Position numbers and translations under genes: made by a program. This document shows, in pieces, positions 13,501-20,717 of a DNA stretch of 64,000 nucleotides. The notes below the pieces were generated by a model that searched no databases, had not been told where the DNA came from, and worked only from the letters and a program-made list of their open reading frames with translations. Positions within the stretch are counted from its first letter, which is position 1. Every line of letters begins with the position of its first letter. The stretch comes from a virus, in the IMG/VR virus record IMGVR_UViG_3300008266_000027, positions 62,001-126,000 of that record. One strand, 5' to 3'.

Positions 13501-13592
13501 TGTGAGTTTGCAGTAAGTGAACCTCTTATTTCGCTATAAACGTGTCTATCTAGCCAAACATTATCTGATTCTGGCTCAGATCGTTTAAACAT
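4563..13592 (-). CDS. Giant baseplate J-like C-terminal protein with two seven-bladed FG-GAP propellers
   Basis: A 3009-aa structural protein. The last ~120 residues (VSISVDITTQDGV to NERISISEGE) look like the C-terminal domain of baseplate J/gp47-type wedge proteins; the N-terminal half of that fold is the separate gene immediately upstream. Between the ends are about six copies of a ~90-residue module (PD-(V/I)-(S/A)-NSL-x-x-SYF, then DxVKFWYDNN, then TRS-EIN) and two groups of seven integrin-alpha-type FG-GAP repeats, roughly residues 1190-1610 and 1845-2215. Each repeat carries an FG-x-SVAISGDYIVVGA-like core. Fourteen repeats would make two complete seven-bladed propellers, usually adhesion or carbohydrate/protein-binding folds. 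No strong Shine-Dalgarno precedes the ATG at 13592, so translation may be coupled to the upstream gene. Surface-exposed receptor binding or baseplate decoration is inferred. Confidence 0.75.
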   Translation of the reverse strand: MFKRSEPESDNVWLDRHVYSEIRGSLTANSQPSIDGSGFYSETLTDTATDFLNDISYDDFIEITSGQNKGQSRNIRSILSSSQIGTRNSTPRTLMDYTAGDEYSAVKGLELSSEDNIVMILDNDPIAKTIDMPLSRTGQINSGSQLSNFIPTSIAFSADDIDNESGIDFGKADIWGTLPSQGSTNFNDYNIWFRARNWYYDNGAAMIIRASDYGPIGEQYTFGIDYPSTADSESTLVQSTIPGVTSFRYVFGSNSAINTDISPGDQFTLTDLGSSILRLKFPTTASVNSINIGDVISIGETSGFSTANCGTFSILQKDDIAKTLDFYSIDGVATAVGSASVQEIVCVADSSGSLNGSYFIVSAANGDTVKFWYDNNNSGTLEPASIATTRSWEIDILNDDTDIDVATKTAIIMAGDPAFASVTNASGTSATISIVDAVNGPVTAGQDGVVPTGFTFLLDIAGVADSYETINLVNKLEIFSIKQNTIADIVAKINTNPMLEAVEHTSGTLIKATRDITGVAINEVAYYHNPNPSSNYHDFISFWDSKNWISSFQNANPNFQLKKPLVLVGVTPLYELDTAINLDGTTGEKFKLIPSTLDNLAHHMTHRALSQLNIVSRVSVANDSSSIQIKSQQLGSSGAIEIVGGSANNAKFKLIGSSQIVEDSDNFLQFKIPASPNTLQPGHHVQLENDYGVERISRLGQNDSIDVVKKNDSTCEYMYNSKNTNFNQYTKINIVDAHSLDPISYPTPGIVWRWTHDDSGSYLILSDTDEGSVDYNPQMRNAIGALTSNSEIHQEVTQAGDSDDNLVFRVTSSGVPDHADYLRFINSADSSWIAWFSVDGNLTPPVMLIGGTPSVQTVGCQPDVANSLNASYFILQTPNGDTVKFWYDNNNAGATEPAVGTTTRSVEINIDTDDDVNEVAVKTAAAIDSDLAFASAAVTPGGIITGSPTVHDIDCEPDIANSLDGSYFTLNAGNGDVVKFWYDNNDAGTTEPGLGIPGSPSIQLIECQPDVSNSLDTSYFVLEAGNGDTVKFWYDNNNAGAAEPAVGTTTRSLEINIDTNDDVNQVAAKTANAIDNDSAFASAIVTPGVIMPGSGVPSIQRIQLQPDISNSLNGSYFVLEAGNGDTVKFWYDNNNSGTAEPAVGTTTRSVEINSISTNDDSDAVATHTATAISSDIAFASVLITPEISNTGFVAQLNSSNQSLADAFGNSVAISGDYAVVGAPQDDGSTDTITTAGEAYIFKRNQGGANNWGLIKTLNSPNEDTDDAFGYSVAIDGDYIVVGAYGDEGSTGTIGTGEAYVYKKDQGGADNWGLIKTLNSDNEDDGDTFGNSVAIDGNYIVVGARTDHGTADAIGSAGEAYVYKKDQGGVDNWGLIKILNSDNEDTGDQFGWSVAISGDYIAVGAFVDDGSIDAIIDAGEVYVFKKDQGGVDNWGLIKILNSDNEDTADQFGYSVAISGDYIVVGAYGDDGSTDAISSAGEAYVFYKDQGGTDNWGLIKTLNSSNEDANDYFGWSVAISGNYIVVGAPFDRGIADGVSSAGEAYLFYKNQGGTDNWGFLKQLNSPNENGDRFGSQVAVDGDNIVVGASSDDGSTETLNDAGEAYIYSINLATPTPASIDLANADSGPVAIGTDGTPATNFTFSVVLTGTPDGLSPATITVTNSADGPVNAGVDGTTPTNFILSIDTIGVAGVPAVPSDRSVEINVDTDDDVLAVATKTADAIDNDSAFASATVTTTTVPGNIAIQTIGCQPDVSNSLNGSYFVLEAGNGDTVKFWYDNNNSGTVEPAVGTTTRSREINISTNDDFEEVATKTANIIDNDSAFASAIVTTTTAPVITPGSYIKAAATPSGYNCIYTKISGDYMFAVGSNGLLSSVFIHKKNQGGLNNWGLIKTLPFSGFNSIIIDADGDYLVVGAFEDGGSTNAISAAGEAYVYKKDQGGIDNWGLTATLNSPDEDLYDRFGTYVAISGNYIAVHAAGDDGFTDTVNDAGEVYIFKKDTGLESWSLIKSFTPGFEVAGNNSGAPLHLSGDYLVLKPSNLSSIINSTIIVYKKDQGGVDNWGLVKTITAPNFSTWPPNGNFGYSVNISGDYIIALETPYEYLHIFKKNYGGTENWGLIKTLTSPNPDAGDLFGWSAAISGNYIIVGAYSDDGSTDTTVDAGEAYVFYKDQGGVDNWGLLSTLNNPFENVGTSFGSGVSISSNFIATTGADGGNAKAYIFNTAGSGSGTTVNSATITVTNAQVGLITAGVDGAGADATGFNFSLISPGTGETISGATITVNNADNGLVAAGADGTPSTNFNFSVVTAGSDDGFALASITATSSQNGPITAGSNGSPSPGFIFGVTTNGVADATVPISADNIVRVDVLSTDTPNQIIAKLGIALSINGISSDFSIGQTPGATLSQVTEGSLLTLFSESGIAVDGWSTGNFCKNTGSNVIGGLPIVAVNQSAKYLDVENPDGKAMSATEIGGNEIIISAAPALEWHLAHSAPNKIQSIAIASNIATATTENPHGLDVGDIFTAIDIPSSASPNTGIVLSIVDSNKFTYASTNSNALSISPAGLILKPGQTRTRYKIESLGHNGMNRLSLVDGDSPKFLSCGAAVDDLLLVSGSSFGSANNGAFRILALDNDSIVYRNMQALEKLDTFVAFNNYSLEPTWTSNSNIVIGIPGTFSNLSIGDWVKKTTDEDTLLVQVSGFNSSLAKDATIVTLSSSYTGDSGNSPSHALDQNSDIGKGVYLNNASDIRILEGDSARVSDNLFISENTSDSWFSLSNSGNFDIQDLGTDGLSGRQYIRVNNSSGLSEIDVSAGLANSKFLITENDDNKFTSIREVYHTAIDPLNENRRIVYLSGGDRDYKWNENNSSFISSVGKIGYDNSIVVGIDGYKYYTGLLRKVQRIVDGFDPDSSSFPGRKAVGSAIEVLPPIPVKVSISVDITTQDGVNLSEITDEIASAIISYVSNLGVGEDVILSDIIVRIKNIVGVEAVTFVSPTPNNERISISEGEKAFIQPSDISIT
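6950..8060 (-). repeat. Second FG-GAP repeat block (seven units, diverged)
   Basis: This part of the giant gene encodes seven diverged repeats of the ISGDY-(I/L)-(V/A)-V-type core, spaced about 50-60 residues apart and often followed by GGxxNWGL. Some units have lost the FG or VGA part (for example the one reading LHLSGDYLVL). It is consistent with a second seven-bladed propeller. Confidence 0.65.
8766..10020 (-). repeat. First FG-GAP repeat block (seven near-identical units)
   Basis: Seven tandem units of about 170-180 bp encode FG-(N/Y/W/S)-SVAI-(S/D)-G-(D/N)-Y-(I/A)-VVGA, then a DGS-rich turn, then GEAY-(I/V)-(F/Y)-KKDQGG-x-(D/N)-NWGLIK-(T/I)-LNS. Neighbouring units are also very similar at DNA level, so the array is prone to slipped or unequal recombination and could be collapsed in a short-read assembly. 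Confidence 0.8.
10040..11020 (-). repeat. Tandem ~90-residue module of the giant tail protein
   Basis: Four successive copies of a module with PD-(V/I)-(S/A)-NSL, SYF-x-L, DxVKFWYDNN, and, in all but the shortened third unit, TTTRS-EIN and AFAS landmarks. Two further copies occur around 8100-8360 and 12300-12560. The third unit (about 10600-10745) is shortened. The order suggests expansion by tandem duplication. Confidence 0.65.
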
Positions 13593-13624
13593 TGTTAAGT
13601 AACTTTTGCTTGGAATAACATTCG

Positions 13625-16177
13625 CTATATGCGACTCAAAACTCTAGATGCTGCACCTACAGAAACAGGTATAGCAATGCTTCCACTTGTTTCAGTAGCT
13701 GAAGTAATTTTTATATAGCTTGTTCTAAAAGTTTTTGCTTCTACGCCTTTAATTAAACTGTTAATAGATGCAACTACTTCATTTATGCTAGCAGAGACTG
13801 GAGCTGACAGCGAAGAAGCTCTCCATATCTGCGGATACTTATCGGAATAGAATGCCTGAATATCAAGCGCATCCAATATTGCATAAGATCCGCCAGAAAC
13901 CATGTTTACATTTTTTACATCTAGGTAGCTGTCTACTCCAGCATATAAATGTTCGCCTTTTGCATGTACCTTAAATAGACCGCTAGAAGCGTCATCTACC
14001 CAGCTGCCTGATCCAGGCGGATCAATTAGTGGATTTGCTCTAGTTTCGCCTCTGCTAACTATATAGATATAGTCACCAGCTTGTACATTGCTAAACGAAG
14101 ATATGGCACTAGACATTATTCTCATAATGCTGTTGCCTTGATCTAGTAGAGTTATAGTAGACGCAATTGGTAGACTAAGCGATCTTGGAACAACTCTTGC
14201 AGCATCTGCTACAATGACCATCTCTGCGGGTCTATTACTAGAATCGTTAGATAAATTAAATATTCCGTTAGATGCAGCGCTGGATACTATGAATCCCTTT
14301 GAGTCACTTGATCCGGCTGTGATAGTATCTCCAGCCTCTATATCTACTTTAATTTGTAGATTACCATTCTGCCTATTAAGGATAAAATCAGAATTTTGAC
14401 CACTAGACTCTAGTGTCTGAGAGCTAAACATGTTTTCTAGATATGATCCGCCAACTATCTTAATAGAAGACTCTTCGCCACCTTTATTTGATGTAACAAC
14501 AAGCCTTCCAGCAGCAGTTGCCGTAGCAGTCAATCCTGCAAACTTATAGTTAAATACACGAACCCAGTCTTGAAGAGTTACAGAAAAAAAGCTACTGGCG
14601 CCAAAATCTAATAGTGTAAAACTACGATCTTGAGGCGGAGTATCGTCCACAGAAATTATTAAGTTACCGCCAGTAGATATTCCCCATGTAGAAAATTCTA
14701 CGGTCGCTACAGAAGCAGACAGCTCTTTTTCTCTTAGCAGTTTATTATTTTTATATAGTTTTATATTTGAAAATTCATTTAATGGAAATTTTAGCGATGA
14801 GTTAGCATCGAATCTCCCACCATCTCCTGTGACTTTAATTGTCTCAGCTGTATGATCTGTTGGATACAGTAGAAGTCTAGACGAATTCTCTGTCAATCTA
14901 CACTTAAAGCTGACTGATTTAGTGTTTATTGTTGTAGCTAGATCATAGATACTCACAGAAGAAATATTGCTAAAATCAGAATCATAAAGAACGATAGATT
15001 CCTCTAGTCCATCTACTTCAACTTTAAGAGTCATAGAGTCTGCTAATAGATATGGCGCTTCTGCAAGATTTACTACCTGAGCTCTAGGTAGAGGATAGTT
15101 AGCGAGCTGTAAAAATTCTTCGCTGCCATTAGCTGAGGCCAACAATAGATCTACAGACTGTCCTTTATAGCTTGGTTGAAAACCTTGACCATCATCTATA
15201 TAGATAATGCTTGGGTCTGCTATTGATGCTGGCTCTGTTATATTGGCAGATTCAACCTGCTTGCCATCTGTTTCCTCAGAAACACCGTATATAGCTGATA
15301 ATATAGCTTGACGAGTACCTCTCGATAAAGAGTTCGAATATGCTTTTATTCTATCTCTAAAAGATTCATCTGATTCTGCATCTCTGCCATTAGTAAAAGC
15401 AATAGTATTTGTTACAGCAGCGCCCAAAAATGGCGGCGTCGAAAATCTTGTTATGGTGTTTATCCCAGCATTTCCAGATGTGCCAGCGTTTACTGCAACA
15501 ACGGGAACTGAGTCCACAAATGTTTCACCAGCTGGAATTACCGCATTTCTTAGCGTTACATAGCTGATATCTGGACTAACGTTATTTGCAGGTATTCTTA
15601 CTAGCGTATTAGCTGGTATCTGCCTATCAGCTGTCCCTTGGCCATCTATAACGCTGTCAGTAAGAAGATGATCTTTCTGAAGCGAGGCTCCTAGAGTTAT
15701 AGTATAAAAACTACCATTGTCTGTAATGGATGTATATGGAATTGGACCTTCAAAATTCTGAGTACCTCTACCAATATAGAGATTTCCAGTGAGATTCCAC
15801 TCAGATGCATTTGCCACGTACAGAGTAGTAGCTCCTCTTATAGGGGCAGGCTTTATTGAGTATAATCTGGTGCTTCTCTTTGTGATATTTGTATCGGTAA
15901 TCTTGATTTGACCTGAAGCTCTAGCCGCGACGTTTCTAGTAAGGCCATAATTAGAGCCATAAGAGTCTAGATCGTTGTTTCTAACGGCGTCTATGTTCAT
16001 TAGCTCTAGAACATTCAGTATGGCAACATTGTTTTCAAAGTCATTAGAGGCAGCCGCTTCAAGTAGAGTTAGCAGCGCGGATCCGGTATTGACGTCATTT
16101 ATCGCAGTATCGGCAATGATTTTTCTTACCATTGCTCCCAGAATTTGATTATAGCTTTTAATCTCTACGTTAGCCAT
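13625..16177 (-). CDS. Baseplate J-like wedge protein, N-terminal portion
   Basis: An 850-aa protein of the baseplate J/gp47 family (the T4 gp6 equivalent), which forms the wedge ring around the hub. The N-terminus (VNTGSALLTLLEAAASNDFENN) and the block TNGRDAESDESFRDRIKAY at about residues 264-282 match the family's G-x-D-x-E-S-D-E-x-(L/F)-R-x-R signature. The usual C-terminal J domain is missing here but appears at the end of the next, 3009-aa gene, so the family fold seems split over two genes with large insertions. The start at 16177 follows AGGAAG at good spacing. The stop lies 32 nt before the next start in a different frame; no slippery heptamer is present. Confidence 0.8.
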   Translation of the reverse strand: MANVEIKSYNQILGAMVRKIIADTAINDVNTGSALLTLLEAAASNDFENNVAILNVLELMNIDAVRNNDLDSYGSNYGLTRNVAARASGQIKITDTNITKRSTRLYSIKPAPIRGATTLYVANASEWNLTGNLYIGRGTQNFEGPIPYTSITDNGSFYTITLGASLQKDHLLTDSVIDGQGTADRQIPANTLVRIPANNVSPDISYVTLRNAVIPAGETFVDSVPVVAVNAGTSGNAGINTITRFSTPPFLGAAVTNTIAFTNGRDAESDESFRDRIKAYSNSLSRGTRQAILSAIYGVSEETDGKQVESANITEPASIADPSIIYIDDGQGFQPSYKGQSVDLLLASANGSEEFLQLANYPLPRAQVVNLAEAPYLLADSMTLKVEVDGLEESIVLYDSDFSNISSVSIYDLATTINTKSVSFKCRLTENSSRLLLYPTDHTAETIKVTGDGGRFDANSSLKFPLNEFSNIKLYKNNKLLREKELSASVATVEFSTWGISTGGNLIISVDDTPPQDRSFTLLDFGASSFFSVTLQDWVRVFNYKFAGLTATATAAGRLVVTSNKGGEESSIKIVGGSYLENMFSSQTLESSGQNSDFILNRQNGNLQIKVDIEAGDTITAGSSDSKGFIVSSAASNGIFNLSNDSSNRPAEMVIVADAARVVPRSLSLPIASTITLLDQGNSIMRIMSSAISSFSNVQAGDYIYIVSRGETRANPLIDPPGSGSWVDDASSGLFKVHAKGEHLYAGVDSYLDVKNVNMVSGGSYAILDALDIQAFYSDKYPQIWRASSLSAPVSASINEVVASINSLIKGVEAKTFRTSYIKITSATETSGSIAIPVSVGAASRVLSRI

Positions 16178-16185
16178 GCGTCTTC

Positions 16186-17784
16186 CTATATATTTATGTT
16201 AAAGCTTATGGGTATATTCTGATCTGATCCAGCCAGTTTAACTATCAATTTAACCTTAAATGCTGATACTGGCTTTGAGTCCAGACTATTCACATACTCT
16301 ATATTCAGGGACTCTATGTTAGAAAATCTAGTATCTGCTTTTATGGCAGAATCTATAGAGTCAACTAAAATTCTTCTCACCGCGTCCACATCTATGTTGC
16401 TGTCACCGATTACACTTATAAGGCCATAGTCTTTATGTCTAATAAGTTCACCCTGTTCAACTGACATCTTTAACTTGATAGCCTGTATGGAGTTCTCTAT
16501 TCCATAGACTGGCTGTATGTCGTTATTAGAGTTAAAAACTAAGTCACCTTCAGTATTTATACTTAAGTCTACTTTTTGTCGCTTTTCTATGTTGTCACTT
16601 GTTTTTAAAAACCAAGGCGTTTCACTTCTTAGGTCATCTGGTAGAGGATCAGAGGACGGTATTAGAACAAAAAAGGAACTATTTATCGTATTAGATTTAT
16701 AAACTCTAACGTAAGCTCCTTCTGATACTTTATAGCGGTCTAGATCTTTTTCACCATCTAGTTCTAGTATTATGTCGTCAGATATAGGAATCTGTCGTAT
16801 TGCTGCAACTACTCGCTGCTCTGGAAAATTTTGAGTCGTGGACTGCAGCAGTATAGGCTGACCAACATAAAAAAGATCTAGCGCTGGTTGACCAAGAAGT
16901 AATCCGCTGATATTTATCTTATTGTCTACGCCGTTAGACATTATAAAGAGTTTTTGGCCAACCTCATCAATATAAGGCGGTTTTAAGCCATTAGCTATAG
17001 CTATGTCTATCCATCTATCAGGTGATCCTAGTGTTCTTTGAGCAAGAGACTGCAGATCTTCACCATAATTTAACTTAACTAGTGTGCCAGAAAGGTATGA
17101 GATTATATCAATATCTGGGTTATTTGCATTAGCTTTTGCTAGTGCAAAAGGATCAACCGATGCAGTTTCTAGTGAAAAATAGTTAGCCAATATATAGTTT
17201 ATCATGTCTATTGATTTCATCAACTCATTCATGGCATTCATGTCTTTATTTTTGACATCAACTCTAGCTGGGCGTGAACTTCTTTTATAGACTGTGTTAT
17301 AGCTATCGTCTTGTAATCCAACTTTATCAGCCATGGCGTCTCGCTCTATTTCTAGCTCAGAGCGCATGTTGAGAAAATCTGATCTTATATATTTCTGCAC
17401 TTCTTCTATTTTTGATTTAACTATTGCAGATTCTTCGCCGTTTAGTGCTATTGAATTTATATTCGTAGAGTCGAATATAGAATAAAATATATATATGATA
17501 TTCTTATTATCAAATGGGTTTTTTTTATTTTTAGAATTTCTTTCAGTTCTTATAAAGCGAGTAAATAATTCTATTTCACTTCTGAGGCGCTCTGGATCCT
17601 GATAGCTAGAAACAAAGTCAAGATATGTGGCTCTGAGCGTTTCCCAGTTGTCTCTAAAATAAGGCCATCTCAGTCTTATTAGTTCTGGAATATCTGCCAG
17701 AGTAAGCAGAGAATTCTCTCTGACCTTGACCCAGAGATCTAGCTTGGATAGCGGCTCTATAGCTCCTTCCATGTCTACTAGCAT
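16186..17784 (-). CDS. Baseplate wedge fusion: gp53-like LysM region plus gp25-like domain
   Basis: A 532-aa baseplate protein. The middle (about residues 235-275: LNYGEDLQSLAQRTLGSPDR, then IANGL, PYI) is a LysM-like segment, as found in T4 gp53-type wedge proteins. The C-terminal ~130 residues (SIQAIKLKMSVEQGEL, then YGL, and VRRILVDSIDSAIKADTRF) match the gp25/W lysozyme-like wedge fold. Both parts are separate genes in T4, where gp53 and gp25 meet in the wedge, so a fusion fits their contact. Residues 1-230 are helical and unassigned. Its start overlaps the stop of the upstream gene (TAATG), and it sits 8 nt before the J-like gene, in the expected wedge order. Confidence 0.75.
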   Translation of the reverse strand: MLVDMEGAIEPLSKLDLWVKVRENSLLTLADIPELIRLRWPYFRDNWETLRATYLDFVSSYQDPERLRSEIELFTRFIRTERNSKNKKNPFDNKNIIYIFYSIFDSTNINSIALNGEESAIVKSKIEEVQKYIRSDFLNMRSELEIERDAMADKVGLQDDSYNTVYKRSSRPARVDVKNKDMNAMNELMKSIDMINYILANYFSLETASVDPFALAKANANNPDIDIISYLSGTLVKLNYGEDLQSLAQRTLGSPDRWIDIAIANGLKPPYIDEVGQKLFIMSNGVDNKINISGLLLGQPALDLFYVGQPILLQSTTQNFPEQRVVAAIRQIPISDDIILELDGEKDLDRYKVSEGAYVRVYKSNTINSSFFVLIPSSDPLPDDLRSETPWFLKTSDNIEKRQKVDLSINTEGDLVFNSNNDIQPVYGIENSIQAIKLKMSVEQGELIRHKDYGLISVIGDSNIDVDAVRRILVDSIDSAIKADTRFSNIESLNIEYVNSLDSKPVSAFKVKLIVKLAGSDQNIPISFNINI

Positions 17785-18623
17785 TATAAACCTATAGATT
17801 TAAAGGCTGAAACTATACCGTAAGCAGTATTTTTTGCAGCTCTTACTTTATTAGATATCTTTGAAAATTCTGTTGTGTTCAGCCCATCTAGTCCGAAGCG
17901 ACCTAGGTCTAGCGAAACAGGTTTTATAGCATCATCAATTGATCTAAGGTTATAGGCTCTCATAGATATGCTATAGTTATATAATAGTGGACTTGAGGCG
18001 TCTCTGGTCATCGAGAAACTGGTAATGCTAACGTCGTAGGCATTATTATCTTTGTAGTTAAAGAAGGATAGTGGGTGACCGGTCTTTGGTTTTTTACCCA
18101 GAGCAACGCTGTCCTTGTACTCTAGTAGAAACTTGTAAAAATTATGAAAAGCTACGTAGCCAGATTCGTCATTTTTTATTGCGCTAACAGCAACACTTTC
18201 CGACGCACCTTTTACTTCGCTATATTGCTGCTGTATCTTGTCTATAAGGCTGCGCGTTTTTCTAAAAAAAGATGAAGCTGGATTTGCATTTATATCTATA
18301 GTAAAACCGCTTCGACCCTCAGCTGGTCTAGTTGATCCAGCTTTGGCTTCTTTTTTATGATAGAGCGGAGCCATACCCGTTGTGCCAGATATATTTATGT
18401 CAAAATAGCGCTGCTCCGAATGCTCCTCGATAGTTCCATACATAGTGGGCACTACTGCTGTAGCAAAATGAGTATTTATCTGAATGTTGCGAGGCGATAT
18501 GGGTAGGTTAAAATAGCTAGACTCACTATCTGTTTTTCGCCACCTAAAAGTATAGGGAAACTGCTTGTACCAGTTACTGGATACCGTCGCATATCTTTCA
18601 GATACTGTCTTATTTTCGGCCAT
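17784..18623 (-). CDS. Putative tail-tube/baseplate hub adaptor protein
   Basis: A 279-aa protein with an N-terminal FRWRK, ISPRNI, then VVPTMYGTIEEHSEQRYFDI and GTTGM. This layout (P-x-x-I near the start, then TxxG-x-x-EE and a YF-DI-x-I-x-GTTG strand) is seen in hub or tube-initiator proteins of contractile tails (XkdP/gp48-like roles). I cannot name the family with certainty. It lies between the spike/unknown genes and the wedge fusion, and overlaps the downstream start by TAATG. A TATAAT element lies just upstream at 18634-18645. Confidence 0.5.
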   Translation of the reverse strand: MAENKTVSERYATVSSNWYKQFPYTFRWRKTDSESSYFNLPISPRNIQINTHFATAVVPTMYGTIEEHSEQRYFDINISGTTGMAPLYHKKEAKAGSTRPAEGRSGFTIDINANPASSFFRKTRSLIDKIQQQYSEVKGASESVAVSAIKNDESGYVAFHNFYKFLLEYKDSVALGKKPKTGHPLSFFNYKDNNAYDVSITSFSMTRDASSPLLYNYSISMRAYNLRSIDDAIKPVSLDLGRFGLDGLNTTEFSKISNKVRAAKNTAYGIVSAFKSIGL

Positions 18624-18633
18624 ATAAACTCCG

Positions 18634-18645
18634 AATAATATTATA
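18634..18645 (-). promoter_or_regulatory. Putative late promoter
   Basis: TATAATATTATT on the minus strand in the 34-nt gap between two tail genes, 11 nt before the start of the gene that begins at 18623; an SD-like CGGAG follows. It matches the TATAAT-nnn-(T/A)-rich pattern seen before other late genes. Confidence 0.45.
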
Positions 18646-18657
18646 TACTGAAAATAG

Positions 18658-19608
18658 TTACGCTTTCCTTGTCTTTAAAATATTTAAGGTGTTTATGGAG
18701 CTTAGGCAGTCTTCGATTAGGGCTCTACTTACGCTAATTTGAAATCTAATATCATTCAATCTAGCTAGTGTACCGTTAGATTGAGTTAGACGTAATTTTA
18801 TTATGCTAAAGAACTCTTTTTCTCTTTTTTCTGATCTAGATTCTAAGTATTTGATTCTATTAGAAATCTTGCTATTTACATCAGTTATGATATACTGAAT
18901 ACAGTCTTTTATTTTTTGTGATCTAAGTTTTTCTAGACTATTATCATCTAGACTCTGTGGTATTGAAGCCAGTATTGCCTCTATCTTAGAGTCTAAATCT
19001 TGCCAGAATATTTTTTCAGTCTCTATCTCGGCGTTGTATAGGTCAGTAACCAGGTCTCTGGATATCTTGCTTTTCCAGGCTGCTAGCTGCGGCTTACATT
19101 GCCATAGCTTAAATTTAGTCACGTCATTCATTGACGGCGTGCTGTCCTGGCTTGATGCAACTCCATGTAGTAAGGTTAGAGCAACTATTGCCTGCTGACG
19201 TAATTCTGGCTCTGTTGCTCCAGCATAGGCCCTATCTCTTGACCATATGCCAGAACCAGCTGAAGTGCTTATAAAGTGCGGAGATATACCGCTGCCTATG
19301 CTTTGTCTTGTTCGACTTATTGGAAAATAAGGATTACAATCGTCGTCGCTTATTCCTGCTACTAGAGGCCATCTTTCTATCTCTGCAGACTCATAGACCC
19401 TTGGCCATTTGCCACTAAAATGACGAAGCTCTCTATATAAAGAATTTAAGTCAATTCTTATATCAGCCTCTTCCTCTTTACATACAGAATCTAGTCTAAA
19501 TAACTCTTTTTCTAGTTCAACAAGATCTTTAAGAATTTCCCTATCGTTGCCTAGCTCTTCTAGTCTTCTAGATATGTCTGCATCTATAATATTTACTATT
19601 GACTTCAT
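18658..19608 (-). CDS. Helical protein of unknown function in the baseplate cluster
   Basis: A 316-aa protein that I do not recognise. Residues 1-75 and about 185-316 are strongly helical and charged (coiled-coil-like, e.g. KYLESRSEKREKEFFSIIK); a middle part is rich in Ser, Gly and Pro. It overlaps the end of the upstream spike gene by 4 nt (ATGA), so it is translated with the central spike and hub genes. It may be a baseplate assembly factor or a structural component of the hub; the sequence does not decide. Confidence 0.6.
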   Translation of the reverse strand: MKSIVNIIDADISRRLEELGNDREILKDLVELEKELFRLDSVCKEEEADIRIDLNSLYRELRHFSGKWPRVYESAEIERWPLVAGISDDDCNPYFPISRTRQSIGSGISPHFISTSAGSGIWSRDRAYAGATEPELRQQAIVALTLLHGVASSQDSTPSMNDVTKFKLWQCKPQLAAWKSKISRDLVTDLYNAEIETEKIFWQDLDSKIEAILASIPQSLDDNSLEKLRSQKIKDCIQYIITDVNSKISNRIKYLESRSEKREKEFFSIIKLRLTQSNGTLARLNDIRFQISVSRALIEDCLSSINTLNILKTRKA

Positions 19609-20717
19609 GATGCTTTTGTTTTTTTAGTAAGTTTTACTATAGCTTGGCTAATAACCGGACTACCCAGATTTCCAGTGCCCTGTATTCTAGTTATTTCATA
19701 TATAAGAGGGTACTTTCCTCCTGCTAAAAGTGTCTCGCCTGAGGTAGTAAGTTTGCCCTGTATTTCTGTGTCACCTTTCTGCGATATGTTTCCTTTTATA
19801 GCCATGTCGCCTTCTTGAGACCAGTTGCCCTTAGTCTTTATGTCTTTTGCCTCTGCATCTATTAGTTCAGATGATTTTACCAAGGTCTTCTTGGTCTCAA
19901 GACTCCACTCTTCGCTAGATTTAAAAGCAGTTTTCTTTGTATTTACATTAAACTCTTCTTCAGAGTTAAAAGTAGTTAGTTTATTATCTATAGTGTAGGA
20001 TTCCTCTTCCTTGTCGATAGTAAGGAGTGTTTTACCTGAGCCTATAAATATCTTATTTTGCTCTTTATCTAGCATTAGATATTGCGGTCCAGTAGTTGAG
20101 TTATCCGTTAAAAAATATGAACCGTTTTTGTCGAATTGATAAAAGCTAGAGCCAATTTCATAGTTGTATTCTGGTTCTGGATAGAGCGAATTCTCGCTTG
20201 GCGGAGAATTAAGCGCACTTATGTTAGTTGGAATACCTTTAAAAGTTACACGATATTCGCCACTGCTGTTTATTACTTCCTGTATTCCATTAAATTCTTT
20301 TATATACGATATGCTGCCGTCTGCAGGTAGAATTTCTTTTCTGCCTAGGTGTGACAATGCACCAATTATTACGCCTTCTAAGATCTGACCATTTATGCAG
20401 GCCACTAGAACTGTATCACCTGCTACGCACTTTAGATTTCCATAGCTTACATTGGAGCTACCAGGATCAAAGCCTCTTAGATTAAACTCTTCATAGTTAT
20501 ATAGTCCACCAAACTTGACTAAAATTGTACATGTTATAGGTACGAGTCTACCTCTATCTATTGTCTCAACTATATATTTGGTTTGATTTTTTTCACTTGA
20601 GTAAACCAACTCCCTAACTGTTCCAACTTTAATAGAATAATCCCTATTGCTTGCGCCGCTAAAAAGATTATGCTCGTCCTCTATATATTCTTTAGGAAGA
20701 TCGTTTGATATTCTCAT
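19605..20717 (-). CDS. Baseplate central spike protein (gpV/gp5-like)
   Basis: A 370-aa protein. Residues ~25-130 (KVGTVRELVY, then ILVKFGG, then AGDTVLVACINGQILEGVIIGAL) have the pattern of the OB-fold at the base of phage spike proteins, where a short channel-like strand set ends in G-x-V-(I/L)-G. The C-terminal third is a run of short polar repeats (KTAFKSSEEWSLETKKTLVK, then GNWSQEGDMAIKGNISQKGD), typical of the triple-stranded beta-helix needle. No lysozyme domain is inserted, unlike T4 gp5. It overlaps the hub gene stop by 4 nt. It likely forms the membrane-piercing tip. Confidence 0.75.
   Translation of the reverse strand: MRISNDLPKEYIEDEHNLFSGASNRDYSIKVGTVRELVYSSEKNQTKYIVETIDRGRLVPITCTILVKFGGLYNYEEFNLRGFDPGSSNVSYGNLKCVAGDTVLVACINGQILEGVIIGALSHLGRKEILPADGSISYIKEFNGIQEVINSSGEYRVTFKGIPTNISALNSPPSENSLYPEPEYNYEIGSSFYQFDKNGSYFLTDNSTTGPQYLMLDKEQNKIFIGSGKTLLTIDKEEESYTIDNKLTTFNSEEEFNVNTKKTAFKSSEEWSLETKKTLVKSSELIDAEAKDIKTKGNWSQEGDMAIKGNISQKGDTEIQGKLTTSGETLLAGGKYPLIYEITRIQGTGNLGSPVISQAIVKLTKKTKAS

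Noticed and set aside
13590-13640. Possible frameshift joining the 850-aa and 3009-aa J-like genes
   Set aside because: The frames differ by -1, but there is no slippery heptamer and the second frame is closed by TGA just upstream of the overlap, so two separate starts are more likely; a sequencing error remains possible.
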